Below the pieces are notes generated by a model, which was not told where the DNA came from, did no database searches, and worked only from the letters and a program-made list of their open reading frames with translations. A program made the translations under genes and the position numbers. From Tardiphaga sp. (GTDB lineage: Bacteria > Pseudomonadota > Alphaproteobacteria > Rhizobiales > Xanthobacteraceae): a stretch of DNA of 9,303 nucleotides. Positions within the stretch are counted from its first letter, which is position 1. Every line of letters starts with the position of its first letter. The DNA is taken from contig JAQGJF010000505.1 of the NCBI GenBank assembly GCA_028290765.1, positions 1 through 9,303 on the forward strand. The letters are read 5' to 3'. Shown here one piece after another: positions 1 to 6,248 of the stretch.

Positions 1-363
1 GCCATCTTTGTTTCCTGGCGAGCTTCCCAGATCGCCGCTCCCGGCCGGCGCCGACCCATCAACCGGTTCGGATAAGGCCAATATGGGTCCGCAATCGACT
101 GGCCGCAAGCACGCAAATCTGCGAGGGACCGGCCCTGCCCCGCTCCGATCGCCGGCACCGCGCCGCCGCCAGAGTTAACCAAATCCTGACCGATTCGATC
201 AAATGCCGGCCGGAGCCTTCAGCACCTGTTGACAATGGTGGCGTTCGATTCGCGATCGTCCGGCATTTATACGGCAATTTACCGGTTTTCTCAGCACACC
301 TTTACCACCTGTTTATCGGTGCAGGCCGAAATTGCCGCCAGCCATCATAGCCCGGTGACAGCC
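1..363. other. Upstream non-coding region of the TadG-like gene
   Basis: I find no convincing gene here. The open frames on either strand have no recognisable protein similarity. The frame of the downstream gene stays open back to a TTG at 229, but that TTG is the first triplet of a perfect -35-type hexamer TTGACA (229-234), and the extra 45 residues look nothing like a TadG N-terminus. The stretch is therefore better read as promoter and leader. No good -10 box lies 16-18 bases after TTGACA (the best is CGCGAT or GCGATC). An AT-richer patch with TTATAC lies at 267-272. A TTAACC element at 175-180 resembles a CtrA half-site, but the second half at the 7-base spacing is only CTGA, so I do not call it. 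Confidence 0.5.
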
Positions 364-1659
364 ATGTCCATTGCAGCCAAAATCGTTCGGTTTCGTAATT
401 CGGCCAGCCATTTCATCGGTGCCGACAAGGGCAATGTCGCGGTCATCTTCGCGATTGCCAGTTTGCCGGTTTTTGCCCTCGTCGGCGCCGCCGTCGATTA
501 CACGCGCGTCAGCAACGCGCGCGCCAGCATGCAGGCCGCGCTCGATTCGACGGCACTAATGCTTTCAAAGGATCTGGCCTCGGGGGTCATCAGATCCAGC
601 GACCTCGACGCCAAGGCGAAAGCCTATTTCGCCGGGCTCTACACCAACACACAGGCCACCGTCGCCGCCGGGGACATTCACGCCGCCTACACCGCCAAGG
701 ACTCCGAAGGCTACTCCACCATCAACGTCACCAGTTCCGCGTCGTTGACGACCGATTTCCTGAAAGTGGCCGGCGTTCCCCAGATCGGTTTCACGACCAG
801 TTCGACGGCGACCTGGGGCAATTCGCGGCTGCGGGTCGCGCTGGCGCTGGATAATACCGGTTCGATGGCCGAGGACGGCAAGATGAATGCGCTGATCCCC
901 GCCGCCAAAAACCTGGTCGATCAGCTCAAGGCGACGTCGGCGACCAACGGCGACGTTTACATTTCGATTGTTCCGTTCTCGCGGGACGTGAACGTCGGAT
1001 CGTCCAATTCCGGCGCGAACTGGATCGACTGGACGGAATATGACGCAGCCAACAGCGGTTGGTGGGGGGGCTCCGCCAACCACAATAGCTGGAACGGCTG
1101 CGTGGCCGATCGCGACCAGAATTACGACATCAGCAACAGCGCGCCGGCTGCATCTGCCAGCACGAAGTTTCCCGCCGAACAGTATAATGCGTGTCCGGTT
1201 GCGCTGATGCCGTTGAGCTACGACTGGACCGCGCTCAAGGCCAAGATCGACACCATGTCGCCGAATGGAAACACCAACCAGGCGATCGGTCTCGCCTGGG
1301 GCTGGCAATCCCTGACCTCGAGCGCGCCGCTCAACGCGCCGCCGCTGGAGACCGGCTTCACCTACCAGAAGATCATCATCCTGATGACGGACGGCCTGAA
1401 CACGCAGAACCACTGGACCAGCAATCCGAGCCAGATCGACGCGCGGCAACGGCTGTTGTGCGATGCCATCAAGGCGGACGGCGTGAAGATCTATGCAATC
1501 CAGGTCAATACCAGCGTTCCGGCGGATCCGACCCAGGCGGTGCTGCAGTATTGCGCCAGCGGCGCCGCCAACTTCTACCAGCTGAATTCGGCCAGCCAGC
1601 TGCTCTCGACGTTCCAGGCGATCGGCACCTCACTCTCGAAATTGCGCCTCAAGGGCTAA
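364..1659 (+). CDS. TadG-like pilus-assembly-related protein with von Willebrand A domain
   Basis: 431 residues from ATG 364. The N-terminus has the TadE/TadG-like arrangement: a short basic cytoplasmic stretch, the GNVAVIFAIA motif and one membrane segment at about residues 24-45, followed by AVDYTRVSNARASMQAALD. The rest should lie in the periplasm. It holds a VWA domain with a full metal-ion adhesion site: D163-N-T165-G-S167, T304 in NGNTN, and D343 in MTDG. An insert inside the VWA domain (about 210-285) is rich in Trp, Asn and Ser and contains C246 and C277; C366 and C397 lie further on, so disulfides are possible. TadG proteins belong to the tight-adherence (Flp pilus) system, but no other tad gene is visible here, so the role in pilus assembly is inferred from family only. 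The 364 start is chosen because similar proteins begin with a short basic segment of this kind. The Shine-Dalgarno is weak (GGTGACAGCC). A strong terminator follows 22 bases after the stop codon. Confidence 0.85.
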   Translation: MSIAAKIVRFRNSASHFIGADKGNVAVIFAIASLPVFALVGAAVDYTRVSNARASMQAALDSTALMLSKDLASGVIRSSDLDAKAKAYFAGLYTNTQATVAAGDIHAAYTAKDSEGYSTINVTSSASLTTDFLKVAGVPQIGFTTSSTATWGNSRLRVALALDNTGSMAEDGKMNALIPAAKNLVDQLKATSATNGDVYISIVPFSRDVNVGSSNSGANWIDWTEYDAANSGWWGGSANHNSWNGCVADRDQNYDISNSAPAASASTKFPAEQYNACPVALMPLSYDWTALKAKIDTMSPNGNTNQAIGLAWGWQSLTSSAPLNAPPLETGFTYQKIIILMTDGLNTQNHWTSNPSQIDARQRLLCDAIKADGVKIYAIQVNTSVPADPTQAVLQYCASGAANFYQLNSASQLLSTFQAIGTSLSKLRLKG

Positions 1660-1681
1660 ACCGCATAACCTCCGCTCAAGA

Positions 1682-1712
1682 AAAAAGCCCGGCCGCAACG
1701 GCCGGGCTTTTT
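1682..1712. terminator. Bidirectional intrinsic terminator between the TadG-like gene and the phasin gene
   Basis: A perfect inverted repeat: a 14-base arm at 1682-1695 (AAAAAGCCCGGCCG), a 3-base loop CAA, and the matching arm at 1699-1712 (CGGCCGGGCTTTTT). The GC-rich core ends in a T-run on the plus strand and, because the other arm starts with A, in a T-run on the minus strand as well. It lies 22 bases after the TadG-like stop and 20 bases beyond the phasin stop, so it can end both convergent transcripts. Confidence 0.93.
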
Positions 1713-1732
1713 GATTTGGGAACGACGTTGAA

Positions 1733-2071
1733 TTAGCGGGAAGCCGGCGTCATCTTGGCGACGAAGCCTTCGAACGGCTTGAAGGCTTGCTTGGCGAGAT
1801 CGGCATAGAGTTCGGCGACTTTCTGCGACTCGGCGACAAAAGCTTCATGAGCCGATTTGGCGTATTCGGTCTGCGCTTCGATCGCCTTCTCCAGCGACTA
1901 CACCCCGGCCAGATTAACGACGAAGGCATTGCCGACATCGAACGACTTCTTGGTGTAATCGCCGACCGTGGTCGCGATGGCCTGAAAGCCCCTCTGAAAG
2001 GTGCCCGCGGAGGCGACGGCGGTCTCGAATTGCTCTTTTCCGTACTGCTGAATCTCTTCGACCTTGATCAT
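1733..2071 (-). pseudogene. Phasin family protein (PhaP-like), interrupted by an in-frame amber stop
   Basis: Phasins coat polyhydroxyalkanoate granules in the cytoplasm and control their number and size. Read from ATG 2071-2069, the frame gives 57 residues starting MIKVEEIQQYGKEQFETA and ending FVVNLAGV. It then meets TAG (plus-strand CTA at 1898-1900), and continues in the same frame for 54 residues (SLEKAIEAQTEYAKSA through FVAKMTPASR) to TAA at 1733. Both halves are typical of one short alphaproteobacterial phasin of about 112 residues; relatives usually have a Lys or similar residue at this point (GVKSLE-type), so AAG to TAG is a likely single change. No frame shift or other damage is visible. 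The start has a good Shine-Dalgarno, GGGAAGGA (plus-strand 2079-2086). No ATG, GTG or TTG restart follows the amber codon in a useful place. A sequencing error or amber read-through are alternatives. The gene has its own regulated-looking promoter and a terminator just downstream. Confidence 0.85.
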
Positions 2072-2137
2072 GATGGCGTCCTTCCCAGACTGGCGTGCGG
2101 CTGATCTACCGGGGACCCGGCATTCAACCATCCCGGA

Positions 2138-2166
2138 CACCTAGTGCAGTGCACAATATATGTCAA
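2138..2166 (-). promoter_or_regulatory. Probable phasin promoter
   Basis: On the minus strand a consensus -35 box TTGACA (plus-strand TGTCAA, 2161-2166) is followed after 17 bases by TAGGTG (2138-2143) as a weak -10 box. Transcription would start near 2131, giving a leader of about 60 bases before the phasin ATG. The -10 box is poor, so its exact place is uncertain. An operator-like palindrome fills the spacer and another lies just upstream of the -35 box. Confidence 0.55.
2142..2156 (-). promoter_or_regulatory. Operator-like palindrome within the phasin promoter (PhaR-type candidate)
   Basis: On the minus strand this reads TTGTGC-ACT-GCACTA, 11 of 12 matches to the palindrome TTGTGC-N3-GCACAA. 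It covers the spacer and touches the -10 box of the proposed phasin promoter, where a bound protein would block RNA polymerase. The TGC-N3-GCA core is like the operators described for the phasin repressor PhaR (CTGC-N3-GCAG in Paracoccus, from memory). The regulator itself is not in the window. Confidence 0.6.
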
Positions 2167-2171
2167 GAATC

Positions 2172-2186
2172 TTGTGCGACGCACAA
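2172..2186. promoter_or_regulatory. Perfect palindrome TTGTGC-GAC-GCACAA upstream of the phasin -35 box
   Basis: Both six-base arms match exactly around the spacer GAC. The centre is 30 bases from the centre of the neighbouring site at 2142-2156, close to three helical turns, so two bound dimers would sit on nearly the same DNA face. Binding by a PhaR-type repressor is inferred from the core and the phasin context. Confidence 0.65.
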
Positions 2187-2417
2187 AATCCGATTAGCGA
2201 TAAATCCGCCTGGTCCTTGCAACGCTTGCTTAACCTTTTGGAAACTCAGGCCACCTAACGTGATTCTGTGCATTGTTCGCGTTCGGTACAGAGTCGGAAA
2301 CCCTCGTGAGCACAGCCTCTTAGCCAGAATGGCCACCAGATCCGCCATCCCGTCTTGGAGACTTGCGCAGAAGGAAGGTTTTTAACCGGGACAAGGGTGC
2401 CGGCCGTCGGGCATAAT

Positions 2418-2445
2418 TTGGCCTCACGAACCGGTGATCTAAAGT
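2418..2445 (+). promoter_or_regulatory. Candidate promoter of the carboxypeptidase gene
   Basis: TTGGCC (2418-2423) as -35 and TAAAGT (2440-2445, 4 of 6 matches to consensus) as -10, separated by 16 bases. Transcription would begin near 2452, shortly before the Shine-Dalgarno GGGGAAG (2457-2463) and ATG 2467. The boxes are plausible but not strong. Confidence 0.35.
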
Positions 2446-2464
2446 GGAAATTGGACGGGGAAGT

Positions 2465-2479
2465 TTATGCTTCGCACAA
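2465..2479. promoter_or_regulatory. Operator-like palindrome across the carboxypeptidase start codon
   Basis: TTATGC-TTC-GCACAA, 11 of 12 matches to TTGTGC-N3-GCACAA, the palindrome found in the phasin promoter. The single mismatch is the A of the start codon at 2467. It lies about 13 bases after the predicted transcription start, where a repressor could block early elongation. It may be a chance match. Confidence 0.4.
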
Positions 2480-4314
2480 CCTCAGCTTCCTCGCGCGCCC
2501 TTCAGGTGTGCGCCCTAGGGCTGGCAACCATCACCACCGCCATCATCTTCACCACCAGTTCCGCCGACGCCCGACGCCACCGATACCGGCATCACGTTCG
2601 CCATGAGGCGCGTGAAAGCTACAACCCCGCCTTCTCCTCGATCATCGTCGACGGCAATTCCGGCGCCACGCTCACGTCGAAGGACGCCGACGGATCGCGC
2701 CATCCCGCCTCGCTCACCAAGATCATGACTTTATATCTGCTGTTCGAGCGCCTCGAGTCCGGCAAGATGAAGCTCGACACCGAGATGGAGGTTTCCGAAC
2801 ACGCCTCCGAGCAGGCCCCGACCAAGCTCGGCCTGCGTCCGGGCCAGACCATCAAGGTCGAAGACGCCATCAAGGGACTGGTGACACGCTCCGCCAACGA
2901 CGCGGCGGTCGTGATCGCCGAGGCCATCGGCGGCGACGAAGACGATTTCGCCAAGGCGATGACCCGCAAGGCGCGCGCGCTCGGCATGACCCGAACGGTC
3001 TACCGCAATGCGTCGGGTCTGCCGGACGACGATCAGGTCACCACCGCCCGCGACCAGGCCACCCTCGGCCGCGCCATCCAGGACCGCTTCCCGCGCTATT
3101 ACCGCTATTTCTCGACCAGCGTGTTCAATTATCGTGGTCATTCGATCCGCAACCATAACCATTTGATCGGCAGCGTCGAAGGCGTCGACGGCATCAAGAC
3201 CGGCTACACCCGCGCCTCCGGCTTCAACCTCGTGTCCTCGATGCGCCGCGGCAATCGCCATCTGGTCGGCGTGGTGCTGGGAGGCCGCAGCGGCGGTTCG
3301 CGCGACGCCATCATGCGCGGCCTGCTCGCGGAAAACCTCGAAAAGGCCTCGACCCGGCGCACCGTCGCCGCGATCACCGAGCGCAACCCGTCCGATGCCA
3401 ACGCCGACGTTGCCGAAGACCAGGCCCAGTCGCGGCCGGCGCAGCCGGTTCAGGTCAACGGCGCGGTGCAGATGGTGGCTTCCGCGCCGCCGCCGGAGCC
3501 GGCTGACGCTCCTGTCGTCCGTTCCGCGCCGCCGGCCACGCGGTCGGCGGTCATGACCGCCGCGACCGCGGCCTTGCCGCCGCCGCAACCCAAGCCGGAA
3601 CCGGCCCCGTTCAGCAGCGGCGTGATCCAGGCCCAGGCCATCCCAGCCATTCCCGGCTCGTCCGAGCCGATGAAGCCGGTCCGAGTCAAGACCGTCCAGG
3701 TCAAGGCCGGACCGATCAAGCTCGCCTCCGCCGCTCCCTCCCAGCCAGGCCCGCCGATCACCAACACGATCCCGCCGATTCGCACCGAGGTCGCCGAGAC
3801 ATCGAACTCGGTGGTATCCAAGGCCGAAATCACCCGGGCTGAAATGCCGCCACAGCCGGCCAACCATGGCACCGGACACGGCTTGCTGGGCGTGCTGCCG
3901 GCGTCGAGCCTGCCCTCCGCCGCCGCCCAGGCCAGTTCTTCGCAAGCCGGTTCTTCCCAAGTCAGTTCTTCGCAAGTCATGGCCTCTGCCGATCCCTCCC
4001 CGCGCGCTTCGTCGCAACCTCCCCAGACGCTTCAGCAGAATGGCGCGATCAAGCCGGCTGCCGTCCATACCGGCTGGATCATTCAGGTCGGCGCGCTGGA
4101 GAGCGAGAGCGAAGCCCGGCAGCGCCTTGATGCCGCCCGCGATCAGGCCCGCGGCCTGCTCGGCAAGGCCGACCCGTTCACCGAACCCGTCGTCGCCAAG
4201 GGTGAAAAGAAGCTGTTCCGCGCCCGTTTCGCCGGCCTCGACCGCGATCAGGCCGAAGCGGTTTGCCGGACGCTGAAGCGCTCCGAGATCTCCTGCATCA
4301 CGATCCGGAATTGA
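2467..4314 (+). CDS. D-alanyl-D-alanine carboxypeptidase (peptidase S11, DacA/DacC type) with SPOR domain
   Basis: 615 residues. It removes the terminal D-Ala from peptidoglycan pentapeptides in the periplasm. A signal peptide (hydrophobic core about 11-32) should be cleaved after SADA, residue 35. The S11 penicillin-binding domain (about 50-270) has all three active-site motifs: S82-L-T-K85, S142-A-N144 and K244-T-G246 in GIKTGYTRASGFN. A long Pro/Ala/Ser-rich linker (about 320-530) follows, with a small tandem repeat. The last 80 residues, from GWIIQVGA at 536, form a SPOR domain, which binds denuded septal peptidoglycan and would place the enzyme at the division site. This S11-linker-SPOR layout is common in Bradyrhizobium and relatives; classic DacA/DacC proteins are shorter (about 400 residues) and lack the SPOR domain. 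The start is supported by the Shine-Dalgarno GGGGAAG at 2457-2463. The gene stands alone and ends at a terminator. Confidence 0.93.
   Translation: MLRTTSASSRALQVCALGLATITTAIIFTTSSADARRHRYRHHVRHEARESYNPAFSSIIVDGNSGATLTSKDADGSRHPASLTKIMTLYLLFERLESGKMKLDTEMEVSEHASEQAPTKLGLRPGQTIKVEDAIKGLVTRSANDAAVVIAEAIGGDEDDFAKAMTRKARALGMTRTVYRNASGLPDDDQVTTARDQATLGRAIQDRFPRYYRYFSTSVFNYRGHSIRNHNHLIGSVEGVDGIKTGYTRASGFNLVSSMRRGNRHLVGVVLGGRSGGSRDAIMRGLLAENLEKASTRRTVAAITERNPSDANADVAEDQAQSRPAQPVQVNGAVQMVASAPPPEPADAPVVRSAPPATRSAVMTAATAALPPPQPKPEPAPFSSGVIQAQAIPAIPGSSEPMKPVRVKTVQVKAGPIKLASAAPSQPGPPITNTIPPIRTEVAETSNSVVSKAEITRAEMPPQPANHGTGHGLLGVLPASSLPSAAAQASSSQAGSSQVSSSQVMASADPSPRASSQPPQTLQQNGAIKPAAVHTGWIIQVGALESESEARQRLDAARDQARGLLGKADPFTEPVVAKGEKKLFRARFAGLDRDQAEAVCRTLKRSEISCITIRN
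3931..3975 (+). repeat. Three tandem 15-base units in the carboxypeptidase linker
   Basis: Units start at 3931, 3946 and 3961: GCCAGTTCTTCGCAA, GCCGGTTCTTCCCAA and GTCAGTTCTTCGCAA. They encode ASSSQ-AGSSQ-VSSSQ. The period is a multiple of three, so gain or loss of a unit would change linker length without breaking the frame. Confidence 0.85.
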
Positions 4315-4351
4315 TCCCGGACAGGTAAAGCCGCACCTCTTCCAAGTCGCG

Positions 4352-4383
4352 ATGGCCGGGAATTTCCCGGCCATTTGCTTTTT
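4352..4383 (+). terminator. Intrinsic terminator of the carboxypeptidase gene
   Basis: The hairpin arms ATGGCCGGG (4352-4360) and CCCGGCCAT (4366-4374) enclose the loop AATTT and are followed by a T-rich run (TTGCTTTTT, to 4383). It lies 37 bases after the stop codon. The minus-strand side has no T-run, so it serves only the plus strand. The rest of the gap up to 4571 holds no gene that I can support. Confidence 0.88.
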
Positions 4384-4548
4384 GGCCTGCCCGCCCCCCT
4401 TGTGCGCCAGCGCGACCTCCGACAAATCGGCGCGCTGCAAACCTCTCGTCAAGAATTGCGCGTTACAAATATCGTTAAGGGTTCATCACGCCGGACAACG
4501 GCGGGTGGCAGGGGCATCGAACAGAGAAACAGAAGCAGCTCTCGGATT

Positions 4549-4566
4549 GTAGCGTTGGTAGCGTTC
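4549..4566. repeat. Short tandem duplication, 9-base unit
   Basis: GTAGCGTTG at 4549-4557 is followed directly by GTAGCGTTC at 4558-4566, just beyond the 3' end of the J-domain gene. Meaning unknown; it may be a simple slippage product. Confidence 0.5.
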
Positions 4567-4571
4567 CGGAG

Positions 4572-5300
4572 TTAGCTGCGATGATTGCGAAGCAGAGTGT
4601 CCTTGGCCTCGTTTACACGGGCGGCCAGGTACGTCGACCCCCCCTGGTCGGGATGCAGTTTCTTCATGAGAGCCCGGTGCGCGCGCCCGATCTCGTCCCG
4701 TCCCGCGCCCGGCTGCAGGCCAAGGATCTGATAGGCTTCCTCGTCCGTCATTTTGCCGCTCGACGCCGCGCGGCCCTGCCCCCCTGCCGCGTGTCCCTCC
4801 GCGTTCTGACGCCAGGCGGGAAACCGGCGGTCCAGATAGCTTTCAAGTAGGGCTGTGCTTTCGGCGTCGAAGCCGGCCATCATCGCCGCCAGTTGCGGCA
4901 GGTCGAATTCGTCCAGCGAATGGCCGGCATTCGGCCCGGCCACAATCCGGCCGGTCAGTCCGCCATTGTCGTGATCGAGCGTCATGTCGAGAAATTGCGA
5001 ACGGACCTGGGAGGTCTGCCCGGTCGACCGCGTCGTGCGCGAGCCGAACATCCCGCCGATACTGCCAAAGCCCGAGCTGCCGAACGGCGACCAGCCCAGA
5101 AGTCCGGCGCCGAAGATGCCGAGCGGGATGGCGACCGCGAGTTCGCCCTTGATCCCGGTGAACACCGCCACCGCCAGCGAGACCACGCCGCCGCCGATCT
5201 TGATCGCGCGCGCGAGCACGGCCGGGTTCGCCGCCCGAAACATCTGCAGCAGCGAATAGAGAAGAAATACGGCGACGACACCGGCGATCAGGGTAGGCAT
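4572..5300 (-). CDS. Membrane-anchored DnaJ-domain protein (Pam18/Tim14-like layout)
   Basis: 242 residues. J-domain proteins stimulate the ATPase of Hsp70 (DnaK) and bring it to a site. Here the J domain is at the C-terminus (about 185-240) with the invariant HPD at 216-218, followed by GGSTYLAARVNEAKD. The N-terminus has a hydrophobic segment (about 2-20) and more hydrophobic stretches (about 35-70), so the protein is an inner-membrane anchor with a cytoplasmic J domain. The middle part (about 100-165) includes LDHDNGG-LTG-IVAGPNAG and looks like a conserved domain of this alphaproteobacterial family. It has no Gly/Phe-rich or zinc-finger region, so it is not a standard DnaJ. The order of parts and the text after HPD resemble mitochondrial Pam18/Tim14. 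The start codon has no clear Shine-Dalgarno; TACTAT nine bases before the ATG could be a -10 box for a nearly leaderless transcript, but co-transcription with the VWA gene 92 bases upstream is equally likely. Confidence 0.88.
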   Translation of the reverse strand: MPTLIAGVVAVFLLYSLLQMFRAANPAVLARAIKIGGGVVSLAVAVFTGIKGELAVAIPLGIFGAGLLGWSPFGSSGFGSIGGMFGSRTTRSTGQTSQVRSQFLDMTLDHDNGGLTGRIVAGPNAGHSLDEFDLPQLAAMMAGFDAESTALLESYLDRRFPAWRQNAEGHAAGGQGRAASSGKMTDEEAYQILGLQPGAGRDEIGRAHRALMKKLHPDQGGSTYLAARVNEAKDTLLRNHRS

Positions 5301-5392
5301 CGACGATAGATAGTATGTTGTTGCCGACAGTGAAAGCGGATGATCCGCGCTGTCGCGACGGCAATCTTGCTACCCGCCGGGCGGAAACAGAA

Positions 5393-6160
5393 TCACTTCA
5401 TCTGCCCGAGCAACTTGGCCGCGCCGCCGGTGGTCTTCGACAGCCGCAGCAGCGCCTCGCGGCCGCCGGCGGCATAGGCCGCCACCGCGCGCAGCAAGTC
5501 GCGCAGCTGCGCCGCGGCGCCGGGATCGAACCGGCACCAGGCGCCACCGGTCAGCCGGGCGATCTCGCGGAACGCCTGCTCGGCTGTATCGTCATGGCCT
5601 TCCTGGAACATGAACACCGGTACCTTGAGCAGGCCGAGCTCGCCGGCCTTGGCGCAGAGATCGTCGATCGCCTCTTCCATGGCATCGCCGACGAACACCA
5701 CCGCGCGCACGCCGGAGGCGACCGCCTCGCGTCGCGCTTCCGACAGCACCTTGCCGATCTGGGTATTGCCGCCCTGGCAATCGATCTTGCTCATGAGCTT
5801 GGCCAGTTGCGCGGGTTCGGAAATCCAGCCGCTGGCGCGGCACTCGCTCAAGCCCCGATAGTAGACCAGGCGGATCGCGAGACTGCCGCTGGCCGCCGCC
5901 TCGCGGAACATGTCGGCCTGCAGCGCGCAGGCCATGTCCCAGGTCGGCTGCCGGCTCATGGTGGCGTCAAGCGCAAACACCAGCCGCGCCTTCGCACCGG
6001 CGGCGTGGGGCGACATCGCGCGCGCCTTGGCGAGGAAGGTGGCTATGTCTTCGGCGGCCGACGGCCGTGCTTCCGGCAGCGAGCCGGCCCGGCCGGCGGC
6101 CGGCTTTGGCGCGGTCGGCACCTCGCCGGTGTCATTTGGACGGGTTGGATCGCGGGACAT
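5393..6160 (-). CDS. von Willebrand A domain protein, cytoplasmic, paired with the J-domain gene
   Basis: 255 residues from ATG 6160. A Pro/Ala-rich N-terminus (1-35) and a helix around AEDIATFLAKARAMS lead into one VWA domain with a full metal-ion adhesion site: D65-A-T67-M-S69 in FALDATMSRQPTWD, T133 in QGGNTQIGK, and D159 in VVFVGDAMEE. There is no signal peptide or membrane segment, so it should be cytoplasmic, unlike the TadG-like VWA protein in this window. The C-terminal tail, about 215-255, is Ala/Gly-rich and helical (PGAAAQLRDLLRAVAAYAAGG). Function unknown; such VWA proteins often act as adaptors for chaperone or AAA+ machines. It lies upstream of the J-domain gene on the same strand (92-base gap) and downstream of the hydrolase (88-base gap). 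A TTG four codons earlier is open, but ATG 6160, preceded by GCGAG, is preferred. Confidence 0.85.
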   Translation of the reverse strand: MSRDPTRPNDTGEVPTAPKPAAGRAGSLPEARPSAAEDIATFLAKARAMSPHAAGAKARLVFALDATMSRQPTWDMACALQADMFREAAASGSLAIRLVYYRGLSECRASGWISEPAQLAKLMSKIDCQGGNTQIGKVLSEARREAVASGVRAVVFVGDAMEEAIDDLCAKAGELGLLKVPVFMFQEGHDDTAEQAFREIARLTGGAWCRFDPGAAAQLRDLLRAVAAYAAGGREALLRLSKTTGGAAKLLGQMK

Positions 6161-6248
6161 CGACGCTCGCAATGGCTACGAGCTTTATGTGGAGGGCGAT
6201 ACCGACGCGGTCAATGCGCCACGCCGGCTGCGCGTTCGATTTCGGCGA

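Larger units (their letters stand above)
2072..2466. other. Divergent intergenic region between phasin and carboxypeptidase genes
   Basis: 395 bases without a supported gene. The left third holds the phasin ribosome binding site, promoter and two palindromes (listed separately). The right end holds the likely carboxypeptidase promoter and ribosome binding site. The middle, about 2190-2415, is less GC-rich than the flanking genes. I see no gene, hairpin or repeat in it; the short open frames there (for instance 2163-2348 minus) have no recognisable features. Confidence 0.5.

Noticed and set aside
565..1449. 294-codon minus-strand open frame opposite the TadG-like gene
   Set aside because: Arg/Gly/Val-rich antisense shadow without domains; the plus strand encodes a full VWA domain.
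1787..2104. 105-codon plus-strand open frame opposite the phasin gene
   Set aside because: It exists partly because of the phasin's low-complexity codon pattern; the minus strand has clear phasin sequence, a Shine-Dalgarno and a promoter.
4400..4405. TTGTGC half-site after the carboxypeptidase terminator
   Set aside because: No GCAC arm follows at a 3-4 base spacing, so it is not counted with the palindromes.
2731..4452. 573-codon open frame on the minus strand opposite the carboxypeptidase gene
   Set aside because: Composition is repetitive Arg/Gly/Asp/Leu as expected from the antisense of a GC-rich gene. The plus-strand gene has a signal peptide, S11 motifs and a SPOR domain.
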